Below are positions 1 through 5,296 of a DNA stretch of 5,296 nt, in pieces. The notes beneath the pieces are model-generated. The model made no database searches and had not been told where the DNA came from. It worked only from the letters and a program-made list of their open reading frames with translations. Source of the DNA: Alteromonas mediterranea DE (GTDB lineage: Bacteria > Pseudomonadota > Gammaproteobacteria > Enterobacterales > Alteromonadaceae); assembly GCF_000020585.3 (NCBI RefSeq), contig NC_011138.3, forward strand, positions 4,377,578 through 4,382,873. The letters run 5' to 3'. Position 1 is the stretch's first letter, and the number at the start of each line of letters is the position of its first letter. A program made the position numbers and the translations under genes.

Positions 1-329
1 GTTTGGTTGCGCATCAGAACCGTCATGGCTTCATCAAGGGTAAAATAAGACGTTATACTGTCGAGCGTTGCTCTATCAAATGCTGCGCCTAGCTTGCTAT
101 GCCAGCAGGTAACGACACCAAGAACCTCATCACCTTTGCATGCCACCCAATGATTATTGAAACCATACTGACCACCACCAAGCGCCCACGCATGGGAAAG
201 ATAGCCATCGGCCGTTTTGTTCTTATTGTGTCCAAAGATAGACGTTAATAATGACTGCGCCGCATTTAAAATAAGTGGCGCAATTTGCGCAGCATCAGAA
301 GCTACGCCTTGCCTGATTTCAATTTCCAT
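1..329 (-). CDS. GNAT-type N-acetyltransferase, N-terminal part (cut by left window edge)
   Basis: An open frame begins with ATG at 329 and runs off the left edge after 109 codons with no stop. The protein begins MEIEIRQGVASDAAQIAPLI, which is the usual first strand and helix of GNAT acetyltransferases (beta1 followed by 'xDxxxIxxLI'). A later strand, EVLGVVTCWHS at about residues 68-77, fits the central GNAT strand that precedes the acetyl-CoA loop. The diagnostic acetyl-CoA motif (Q/R-x-x-G-x-G/A) would lie beyond the window, so the fold assignment rests on the N-terminal half only and the substrate is unknown. The start lies one base after the SCO stop (TAG-T-ATG), with no strong Shine-Dalgarno sequence, so translation is probably coupled to SCO. 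It has no evident role in oxidase assembly and may simply share the transcript. The GGGQYGFNNHW segment (about 51-61) is distinctive but I do not recognise it. Confidence 0.72.
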   Translation of the reverse strand, partial: MEIEIRQGVASDAAQIAPLILNAAQSLLTSIFGHNKNKTADGYLSHAWALGGGQYGFNNHWVACKGDEVLGVVTCWHSKLGAAFDRATLDSITSYFTLDEAMTVLMRNQ

Positions 330-330
330 A

Positions 331-975
331 CTACTGCTTTGAGATAATTACTGGCATGTCTGCCAATATTTGCTGGGAATCACTTATCGATAGCTTTCCT
401 GGCTCTCTTTTTGGTTTAAATCTTCCTATCACCCTAGCTTCAGGGTCGATAAGTACAACGGACGCACTGTGATCAACTAAATAATTGGGGTTGTCGGTAC
501 TTTCTGCAATAGCATACATCATTCCCAAGTTGCGTACGAAGGGAAAAAGCGTTTTATGCTCGCCGGTAAGGGCAATGAACTCTTCATTAAAATAGCTCAC
601 ATACTCTGCCAGTCTTTCAACTGAGTCGCGTTTTGGGTCCACAGATACAAAAACAATGCGAATTGGTTCGACGCTATTTAGGGCTTGAAGTTCTGGGTAA
701 ATATTATTGAGCTCAGCCATGGTAGTAGGGCAAATGTCGGGGCAAAAGGTATAGCCCACAAACACAAGGCTCCACTGGCCTTTTAAAGACGACGTATCAA
801 AGCGTTCGCCCTTATGCGATACCAAGGAAAAAGGCGATATAGCACGTGGTTCTGGGTAGGTTTGAAAATAGTCAGGCTCGCCTTCAACACTCGGGGGCGC
901 AATATAAAGCGCCCCGACTATGCCAGCACAAAGTGCTAAAAACGCAACAAGGCCGACAGTGATTCGTTGATTCAT
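331..975 (-). CDS. SCO1/SenC family copper chaperone for cytochrome c oxidase
   Basis: This 214-residue protein has one N-terminal membrane helix (about 5-27) followed by a periplasmic thioredoxin-like domain. The copper site is visible: CxxxC in [10 protein letters not shown] (Cys78, Cys82) and the distal His169 in [12 protein letters not shown]. The [10 protein letters not shown] segment at 108-117 is also typical of the family. SCO proteins bind copper with these three ligands and deliver it to, or keep reduced, the CuA cysteines of oxidase subunit II. Length is normal for bacterial SCO. The start ATG at 975 overlaps the ctaB stop as ATGA, and only a weak TGAG lies upstream, so translational coupling is likely. 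Cys16 lies in the hydrophobic N-terminus but LALC is a poor lipobox, so I read the N-terminus as a membrane anchor and not a lipoprotein signal. Family assignment is firm; a regulatory (PrrC/SenC-like redox) role cannot be excluded. Confidence 0.95.
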   Translation of the reverse strand: MNQRITVGLVAFLALCAGIVGALYIAPPSVEGEPDYFQTYPEPRAISPFSLVSHKGERFDTSSLKGQWSLVFVGYTFCPDICPTTMAELNNIYPELQALNSVEPIRIVFVSVDPKRDSVERLAEYVSYFNEEFIALTGEHKTLFPFVRNLGMMYAIAESTDNPNYLVDHSASVVLIDPEARVIGRFKPKREPGKLSISDSQQILADMPVIISKQ

Positions 976-1889
976 AAACTCAGTGGTATGTAGTGATCTA
1001 AGAGTAATACTACAAACAATACCATGAGATGAATAATTGAAAACCTAAAAGTTTTCATTGCGGTTTGTGAATCTGCGTCGAACTTCAGCTTTAGCGCGTA
1101 ATATAAAAAGCCAATATTCAATATACTCGCGCCAATTAGATAAATAAGATCACTCATGCCAGTCAAGTAAGGTAGCAAGCACACAAGCCCTAACAATACT
1201 GTGTATAGCAACACGGATGTTTTGGTAAAAGAAACCCCATGGGTAACAGGCAGCATAGGCACTTTCGCTTTCGCGTAGTCTTTTTCTCTATGGATGGCAA
1301 GCGCCCAAAAATGCGGGGGCGTCCATGTAAAGATGATAAGTACCAACAAGAGCGCGTGGGCATGAATCTCGCCCGTTACCGCAGTCCAGCCTAAAAGCGG
1401 AGGGGCTGCACCTGCCAGGCCGCCAATAACGATGTTTTGAGGCGTTGCACGCTTTAAGTACATGGTGTAGATAAAGGCATAGCCGACCAAGCTAGCCAGC
1501 GTGAGCCATGCCGTTATCATGTTTACAAAAAGAGCGAGGACCGCAAAGCCCACTACACCGAGTATTCCTGCAAACCAAAGGGCGTTATTTATACTCACTT
1601 TACCTTTCGCCACGGGACGGTTAAAGGTACGCGCCATCACGCTATCTATTTTGTGATCGACAACATGATTAATCACCGCAGCTGACGCTGACAACATGCC
1701 TATACCGAGTAAGCCACAAATTAAAACCTCAGCCGATACCCAAGTAGGCGTGGCTAAGCACATGCCCACTAGCGCAGTTAACAGCAGCAGCATCACTACA
1801 TTCGGCTTAGTCATTTCATAATAATCGCGCCAGGTAACCTGCTGGTATTGGCGAGAAGCGCGTGCCTGTAATGGAAGTGATTTAGCCAT
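972..1889 (-). CDS. ctaB: Protoheme IX farnesyltransferase (heme O synthase)
   Basis: CtaB (also called cyoE) is an inner-membrane UbiA-family prenyltransferase that adds a farnesyl group to heme b to give heme o. The 305-residue product has the family marks: [10 protein letters not shown] (23-32), the first acidic motif NHVVDHKID (Asn74, Asp78, Asp82) followed by MARTFNRP (85-92), [13 protein letters not shown] (156-168), [13 protein letters not shown] (188-200) and the second acidic loop [15 protein letters not shown] (204-218). About eight or nine hydrophobic helices are seen. I chose ATG at 1889 because it sits 5 nt after a perfect AGGAGG and gives the normal family N-terminus. The frame stays open upstream to an ATG at 2063, adding 58 residues that resemble no CtaB N-terminus and overlap ctaA. 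The start overlaps the ctaA stop by 8 nt and the stop overlaps the SCO start (ATGA). The product feeds CtaA, encoded just upstream. Confidence 0.96.
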   Translation of the reverse strand: MAKSLPLQARASRQYQQVTWRDYYEMTKPNVVMLLLLTALVGMCLATPTWVSAEVLICGLLGIGMLSASAAVINHVVDHKIDSVMARTFNRPVAKGKVSINNALWFAGILGVVGFAVLALFVNMITAWLTLASLVGYAFIYTMYLKRATPQNIVIGGLAGAAPPLLGWTAVTGEIHAHALLLVLIIFTWTPPHFWALAIHREKDYAKAKVPMLPVTHGVSFTKTSVLLYTVLLGLVCLLPYLTGMSDLIYLIGASILNIGFLYYALKLKFDADSQTAMKTFRFSIIHLMVLFVVLLLDHYIPLSL

Positions 1890-3093
1890 GGAAACCTCCT
1901 GGAGCTCTAGGGAGAATATGAGAAGCGGTAGACCCAGAAATAGGGCCAGGTGAAATTGCGTGAGTGCTAAACGCGCCCGCGGGATTAAATGGTGTAGAGG
2001 GTGGCGACGGTGTAGCGATGTCCACTGAACTGTCTTTTTCCCCTTCTTTTTTGTACACGCCATTGCGTTGCAACACGGTAACCACAGTAAAAATTAGGTT
2101 TAGCAAAGCAAGCAGTAACACAGCGGCTACAGCGTTGTGCAGTACCGCCACCGCTAATGGCAACATGAAAACAACATTGCTAACCCCTAGTGCCACCTGC
2201 GTGCACAACGCGATTATCATAACTACACTGACGTACTTTTGTTTTTGCGTAGCAAAATTGCTTACCAATACGCGAACGCCTAATGCTAGCAAATACAAAA
2301 AAGTGATAACTGCGCCTAGTCTATGCACAATATGCATCGTTACCCGCTCGCCATAGTCGTGAGCGCCAAATTCATAATTATCCGCATTGGGTACGCTAAA
2401 AGCGCCTTTAAAATCGATACGCCCTTGCCAGTCGCTTTCACACACCGGAAGCTCAGTACATGCAAGGGCTGCGTAGTTTGCCGACGTCCACCCCCCTAAA
2501 GCAATTTGCGTAACTAATACGCCTAAGCCAACAAACGCAAAAAACTTAACAGAAGACTGAAACGCGGTAGCGCGAGGCCCACTAAAAGGGTGCTCTTCAT
2601 ATTGTAAAGCATCAGTATTGGCCGCTTGATGACGGCGTAGCCGAAGGTACAGAATAAAGAGGCATGAAAGTACCGAGAAGCCGCCGAGAAGGTGCCCCAT
2701 CACAACAACAGGAAGTAGATTAAGTGTTACCGTCCACATGCCAAGCGCCGCTTGAAATATAATTAACCCCAGCAGCAGTAACGGCAGTTTAACCGGCGTG
2801 CCCTTGTCACGCTGCCGAAGAGCGATAAGGGCGATAGCAAGTACACAAACTCCCAGCGTGCCAGCAAAATAACGATGAATCATTTCGTTCCACGCTTTAA
2901 AGGCCTCGACAGGACGTTCTGGGTAGGCCGCGTTTGCCTGAGCCACTTTTTCCTCACTTAGAGGTACCGTTAAATTACCATAGCACCCTGGCCAATCAGG
3001 GCAGCCCAGCCCAGCGTCCGTAAGCCTTGTATAAGCACCCAAAATTATGACTACCACCGCTAAGAAAATACTGAATAGGGTTAACTTTTTCAT
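1882..3093 (-). CDS. ctaA: Heme A synthase (COX15/CtaA family) with a long low-complexity C-terminal tail
   Basis: CtaA is an inner-membrane heme-containing enzyme that oxidises the C8 methyl of heme o to a formyl group, giving heme a. The 403-residue protein shows the family pattern of two four-helix halves: [19 protein letters not shown] (21-39; Cys31, Cys37), EMIHRYFAG (His73), GHLLGG (His134), then in the second half [18 protein letters not shown] (195-212), the pair Cys212/Cys218, HIVHRLGA (His254, His257) and VLHN (His319). These histidines match the expected heme ligands. After the last helix (about 312-340) the protein continues for some 60 residues rich in Pro, Ser, Thr and Ala, which I do not know from typical CtaA. 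The start ATG at 3093 has AGGAT nine bases upstream and lies 5 nt after the preceding stop. The stop overlaps the ctaB start by 8 nt. Function is confident; whether the tail matters is not. Confidence 0.95.
   Translation of the reverse strand: MKKLTLFSIFLAVVVIILGAYTRLTDAGLGCPDWPGCYGNLTVPLSEEKVAQANAAYPERPVEAFKAWNEMIHRYFAGTLGVCVLAIALIALRQRDKGTPVKLPLLLLGLIIFQAALGMWTVTLNLLPVVVMGHLLGGFSVLSCLFILYLRLRRHQAANTDALQYEEHPFSGPRATAFQSSVKFFAFVGLGVLVTQIALGGWTSANYAALACTELPVCESDWQGRIDFKGAFSVPNADNYEFGAHDYGERVTMHIVHRLGAVITFLYLLALGVRVLVSNFATQKQKYVSVVMIIALCTQVALGVSNVVFMLPLAVAVLHNAVAAVLLLALLNLIFTVVTVLQRNGVYKKEGEKDSSVDIATPSPPSTPFNPAGAFSTHAISPGPISGSTASHILPRAPGGFHG
1895..1900 (-). promoter_or_regulatory. ctaB: Strong ribosome binding site deciding the ctaB start
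   Basis: The minus strand reads CCAGGAGGTTTCCATG, a full AGGAGG five bases before ATG 1889. It is the best Shine-Dalgarno sequence in the window and lies inside the last codons of ctaA (residues Pro-Gly-Gly near 398-400). It settles the ctaB start against the longer reading from 2063. It also means the very end of CtaA is constrained by a ribosome binding site and not only by protein function. Confidence 0.88.
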
Positions 3094-3098
3094 CGTTA

Positions 3099-3638
3099 TT
3101 ATCCTATGCGAGACAGTTTTAGAAGCTTTCTCATGTCGGCTAGCATATTGCGACTTTCCATCACCGCCTCTTTTCTGTCGTTGTTTATCTCATAAAAGAG
3201 CATGGCGTTGTTTTGGGTATCTACGATGTAAACACTGCTTGATAAAAGAGCCGTGGGGGACGTAACCTTTAGCGTTTCAACAAAAGGGTATTCGCTCAAC
3301 GCGGCGAGCGCTTTTTGATCGCTTGAAGACGTAGAGACGACCAGCGCCTGAGCTCGGTCCGACTCTTTACCTAGTGCTAACCACACTTGGTTAATGCTAA
3401 ATAGGGCATTCTCGCACACGCTATCGCACGTTTCGGGCATGACGTAAAGCAATCGCCATTTCGGCTCTGCATCTTTAAGCAGAGCACTCATATCAATGGT
3501 AGGCGCTAGCAAATTACCTTTATTGGTCGCGCCTTTGGTGAACCAGTCGTTATCAAGGGCAAGCTTTGCCAACACCACAGGCAAAACAAACACCGCCACC
3601 ATAATAATTAACGTCTTTTTTGAAGCAGTATTACTCAT
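3099..3638 (-). CDS. Uncharacterised membrane-anchored protein with SCO-like CxxxC motif, oxidase-cluster associated
   Basis: This 179-residue protein has a basic N-terminus, one membrane helix (about 9-27) and a soluble domain probably outside the cytoplasm. The domain reads WRLLYVMPETCDSVCENALF (61-80), with Cys71 and Cys75 spaced as CxxxC in the position used by SCO proteins, then a helix ending LALGKESDRAQALVVSTS and a late strand SSSVYIVDTQNNAMLFYE (133-150). This looks like a reduced thioredoxin fold. The distal His of true SCO proteins is absent: where SCO has [10 protein letters not shown] this protein has SSSVYIVD. It therefore may handle thiols or copper differently. Its place between SURF1 and ctaA is shared, as I recall, with a hypothetical gene in Pseudomonas, which suggests a role in oxidase assembly. 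I chose ATG 3638, with AAGGA seven bases upstream and an 8-nt overlap with the SURF1 stop (ATGAGTAA). An ATG at 3674 would add 12 residues without a helix or good ribosome site. Confidence 0.85.
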   Translation of the reverse strand: MSNTASKKTLIIMVAVFVLPVVLAKLALDNDWFTKGATNKGNLLAPTIDMSALLKDAEPKWRLLYVMPETCDSVCENALFSINQVWLALGKESDRAQALVVSTSSSDQKALAALSEYPFVETLKVTSPTALLSSSVYIVDTQNNAMLFYEINNDRKEAVMESRNMLADMRKLLKLSRIG

Positions 3639-4335
3639 AACTACGTCCTTTCTTACTAATTGCAAAGCCGCCAATAGCAGCGGCGGCTATGGCTAAACCA
3701 AACCATTGCAGCGCATAGCCAAGGTGCTTTTCAGGAGACATTACAACCGCCTTATGCTCGCGAATAAATGCGGGGTCGGGAGTTGTAAGTTGAAGAATAA
3801 AAGGTAAAAAGTTGCGCTCTAACGCATGGCTTAAAGCAGCAAAATCGATGTACTGAACAAGTGCCGGGCTTTGCGCAAGTGCCATATTCGTTTCTTTAAC
3901 TAACGGATTTTCACCGGGCGCACTGATAATGCCGGTAAATGCCCGCATTTCGCTAGCCAAGCGGATATCCGGTAAGGTTCGGGTTAAGTCTGGCGCCGGC
4001 ACCCAACCGAAATTAACCAATAGCCAGCCTGCATTGGTATACACCGGAGCGAGAACATCAAACCCTACCCGTTGCTTGTGAATTTGGTTGTCTAAAAGCA
4101 GTATGTGATTGGCGTCTAATGCGCCGCTAAACGATACCGTAATATCTCGGGGATCCTGATTTAAAAGCGCTTCTTCTAAACTCAAGGTTCCATTGCTTTG
4201 CTTATGCGCTATGCTAGCTAAGCGTTGTTGCTTTTGGACCATGCGATCAAGTTGCCAATACCCTAAACCGCACATTATCGCCACACTAAAGCCTGTGAGT
4301 AACCAAGGAATAACGCGGCTAGTGCGAGAGAACAT
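3631..4335 (-). CDS. SURF1 family cytochrome oxidase assembly protein
   Basis: SURF1 (Shy1) proteins assist maturation of subunit I of aa3 oxidases and bacterial forms have been linked to heme a insertion. The 234-residue protein has the expected two-helix form: helix 1 at about 9-28 followed by GLGYWQLDRMVQK (23-35), a large periplasmic domain with LLDNQIHKQRVGFDVLAPV (80-98) and WLLVNFGWVPA (104-114), then MSPEKHLGYALQWFGLA (199-215, including His204) leading into helix 2 and a basic end. Length is normal. It is the first minus-strand gene after the divergent small gene, so transcription of the assembly unit may start in or just beyond the 45-bp gap at 4336-4380. A modest GCGAGA lies 6 nt before ATG 4335. 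The last 8 nt overlap the next gene, so translation is probably coupled. Confidence 0.95.
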   Translation of the reverse strand: MFSRTSRVIPWLLTGFSVAIMCGLGYWQLDRMVQKQQRLASIAHKQSNGTLSLEEALLNQDPRDITVSFSGALDANHILLLDNQIHKQRVGFDVLAPVYTNAGWLLVNFGWVPAPDLTRTLPDIRLASEMRAFTGIISAPGENPLVKETNMALAQSPALVQYIDFAALSHALERNFLPFILQLTTPDPAFIREHKAVVMSPEKHLGYALQWFGLAIAAAAIGGFAISKKGRSYE

Positions 4336-4358
4336 AGTTATCTCGCCCCGTGCACAAA

Positions 4359-4387
4359 TAAAATAAAAACAGAGGTGAGTATGCTAA
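4359..4387. promoter_or_regulatory. Candidate overlapping divergent promoters for SURF1 (-) and the small membrane gene (+)
   Basis: The 45 bp between the two divergent starts is AT-rich on the side of the + strand gene. On the minus strand TTAGCA (4387-4382, 4 of 6 to TTGACA) and TATTTT (4365-4360, 4 of 6 to TATAAT) are 16 nt apart and would start a transcript about 18-20 nt before the SURF1 ATG. On the plus strand TAAAAT (4359-4364, 5 of 6 to TATAAT) could serve the small gene, but it has no good -35 and would leave a very short leader. The two -10 boxes would overlap. These are weak matches in AT-rich DNA, so treat them as candidates only. Confidence 0.25.
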
Positions 4388-4590
4388 TAAAAATAATCCT
4401 TGTTGCTCTTGTGCTGTACATGATTGTGAACTTGTTCATGGCAATGCGCGTTATGATGAAAAACGACACGTCGAAAGGCCCTATGAGTAAATATATTGGT
4501 CGGCGTGTACTGACTTCAGCCATCATCGTCATTCTTATTCTTATCGCTATTGGTACCGGCTTAATTACCCCAAACCCAAGGCCTTATTGA
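4381..4590 (+). CDS. Small two-helix membrane protein, DUF2909-like, antisense within the oxidase cluster
   Basis: This 69-residue protein has two hydrophobic helices (about 2-24 and 44-62) joined by a basic loop with KNDTSKGPMSKYIGRR (28-42), and a short polar tail TPNPRPY. The helix pair, size and place beside coxC and SURF1 match the DUF2909 'twin transmembrane' family, whose biochemical role I do not know to be established. I chose ATG 4381, because AGAGG at 4371-4375 lies 5 nt upstream; a GTG at 4375 would add two residues but lacks a spaced ribosome site. It is the only gene in the window on the + strand: it diverges from SURF1 (45 bp) and converges on coxC (17 bp). The overlapping minus-strand frame at 4338-4532 is a shadow. 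By the basic loop and the positive-inside rule both ends should face the periplasm. A role in oxidase assembly is inferred from location alone. Confidence 0.85.
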   Translation: MLIKIILVALVLYMIVNLFMAMRVMMKNDTSKGPMSKYIGRRVLTSAIIVILILIAIGTGLITPNPRPY

Positions 4591-4598
4591 GTTTGGGG
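4568..4598. terminator. Inverted repeat between converging genes, probable shared terminator
   Basis: CCCCAAAC (4568-4575) and GTTTGGGG (4591-4598) form a perfect 8-bp stem with a 15-nt loop. On the + strand the hairpin is followed by CTTCTTGCTTT, a modest T-rich run, which suits termination of the small membrane gene. On the minus strand it follows the coxC stop by about 10 nt but is followed by TAATTAAGCC, a poor T run, so termination of coxC there is less sure. The left arm lies inside the last codons of the + strand gene and its stop codon ends at the loop. The loop also holds the palindrome AAGGCCTT (4578-4585). Confidence 0.6.
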
Positions 4599-4607
4599 CT
4601 TCTTGCT

Positions 4608-5296
4608 TTATAGCACGTAAACAAAGAGATAAAGCATGACCCACACCACATCAACAAAGTGCCAATACCAGCTTCCGGCTTGAAACGCGAAGTGATTATC
4701 TGGCGTAAAATGCCCTTTCAAAACCCTAAAAAACATCACGATAAGAATGATAGTTCCAAGGGTGACGTGCATGCCGTGAAACCCAGTAAGCATAAAGAAA
4801 GTATTGCCATAAATGCCTGACTGAAGGGTTAAACCCAAGTCGCGATACGCGTGGACATATTCCTCCACCTGCAAGAATAAGAACCCACACCCAAGTAAGA
4901 TGGTAATGCCAAGCATAAGGGTTAATTGCTTGCGTTTATTCTGCTCTAGCCCCACATGCGCAAAGTGCAAAGTTATAGAGGAAATGAGTAGAATTACGGT
5001 ATTAATAGTCGGTAGACCGGCGGCGCTCATCTCTTGTGTTGTCACTCCGCCCGGCGTACTTACCAGCGGCCACATAGCTTCAAATGTGGGCCACAGTACC
5101 TCGTTGGTCATGGCATTATTTGATGCGCCTCCCAACCAGGGAACAGCGATAAATCTCGCGTAGTAAAGGGCGCCGAAAAACGCAGCAAAAAACATGACTT
5201 CTGAGAATATAAACCAGCTCATTCCCTGTCGATACGAGCGCCCTAACTGATCGCTGTACAGCCCCGCCATCGACTCGTCAATTTGGTTTTTAAACC
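4608..5296 (-). CDS. coxC: Cytochrome c oxidase subunit III, N-terminus cut by right window edge
   Basis: This is the third core membrane subunit of the aa3-type heme-copper oxidase. The frame is open to the window edge, so the gene begins outside: before the first internal ATG (5270) the codons read FKNQIDES, which continues naturally into MAGLYSDQLGRSYRQG, as in the conserved '-ES-GLYS-Q--RS-R-GM' segment of COX3. The 228 visible residues include MSWFIFSEVMFFAAFFGALY (25-44), LQVEEYVHAY (141-150), TGFHGMHVTLG (170-180) and the C-terminal signature WYWHFVDVVWVMLYLFVYVL (209-228). Roughly 60-70 residues with the first helix or two should lie beyond the edge. A loop of about 45 residues after helix 3 (about 51-95) is long, as I recall from marine gammaproteobacteria. 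Subunits I and II are expected further right. The stop at 4608 is 17 bp from the end of the converging + strand gene. Confidence 0.96.
   Translation of the reverse strand, partial: FKNQIDESMAGLYSDQLGRSYRQGMSWFIFSEVMFFAAFFGALYYARFIAVPWLGGASNNAMTNEVLWPTFEAMWPLVSTPGGVTTQEMSAAGLPTINTVILLISSITLHFAHVGLEQNKRKQLTLMLGITILLGCGFLFLQVEEYVHAYRDLGLTLQSGIYGNTFFMLTGFHGMHVTLGTIILIVMFFRVLKGHFTPDNHFAFQAGSWYWHFVDVVWVMLYLFVYVL

Noticed and set aside
925..930. Lipobox reading of the SCO N-terminus at Cys16
   Set aside because: The residues before the cysteine are LAL; a lipobox needs a small residue directly before Cys, and the hydrophobic run continues past it as a normal membrane anchor.
1890..2063. N-terminal extension of CtaB from the ATG at 2063
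   Set aside because: The added 58 residues are unlike CtaB N-termini, lack a good ribosome site and overlap ctaA, whereas ATG 1889 has a perfect AGGAGG at 5 nt.
1964..2356. Plus-strand 130-residue frame opposite ctaA
   Set aside because: Its composition (Thr, Ala, Ser runs) is that of a reverse-strand shadow of a membrane protein gene, and ctaA is certain there. The same applies to the plus-strand frames at 3047-3265, 3496-3696 and 4900-5163.
3639..3674. Start of the CxxxC protein at ATG 3674
   Set aside because: It would extend the overlap with SURF1 to 44 nt and add 12 residues of no known type; ATG 3638 has AAGGA at 7 nt.
4338..4532. Minus-strand 64-residue frame opposite the small membrane gene
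   Set aside because: It lies antisense to a better-supported coding frame with a ribosome site and two clean helices; it is the complementary shadow of that gene.
5268..5270. Subunit III starting at the internal ATG at 5270
   Set aside because: The codons upstream remain open and encode FKNQIDES, matching conserved COX3 sequence before the GLYS segment, and this start would omit the N-terminal helix region.

Overview
The window is a compact block of aa3-type cytochrome c oxidase genes, almost all on the minus strand. Read in the direction of transcription (right to left) it holds: the 3' part of coxC (oxidase subunit III, cut by the right edge); a small two-helix membrane protein gene of DUF2909 type on the opposite (+) strand; a SURF1 family gene; an uncharacterised membrane-anchored protein with a SCO-like CxxxC motif; ctaA (heme A synthase); ctaB/cyoE (heme O synthase); a SCO1/SenC copper chaperone; and the N-terminal 109 codons of a GNAT-type acetyltransferase, cut by the left edge.

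The gene order, the marine-type subunit III and the moderate base composition suggest a gammaproteobacterium, probably from the Alteromonadales (Alteromonas-like). This is inferred from gene content and protein style; no database search was possible. As I recall it, Pseudomonas carries the same order (coIII, small twin-helix protein, SURF1, hypothetical, ctaA, ctaB, senC), so the cluster is an ancient conserved assembly unit and not a recent acquisition.

Layout: coxC ends at 4608. The + strand gene 4381-4590 converges on it across 17 bp, with a perfect 8-bp inverted repeat (4568-4575/4591-4598) between or under the two gene ends. The + strand gene diverges from SURF1 across 45 bp (4336-4380). 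From SURF1 leftward, six genes run with no real gaps: SURF1 and the CxxxC gene overlap by 8 nt, a 5-nt gap precedes ctaA, ctaA and ctaB overlap by 8 nt, ctaB and SCO overlap by 4 nt (ATGA), and one base separates SCO from the acetyltransferase. This is a single translationally coupled unit, and no stretch over 300 bases lacks a gene.

The genes form one pathway. CtaB farnesylates heme b to heme o and CtaA oxidises heme o to heme a. SURF1 is thought to help heme a enter subunit I. SCO delivers copper to CuA, and the CxxxC protein may be a second thiol or copper partner. Subunit III is a structural part of the finished oxidase. The points worth a second look are the long low-complexity tail of CtaA, which overlaps an open ctaB frame; the uncharacterised CxxxC protein; the antisense small membrane gene that splits the locus; and the acetyltransferase attached to the end of the operon. 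I see no mobile element, CRISPR array, tRNA or rRNA, and no wholly new system.
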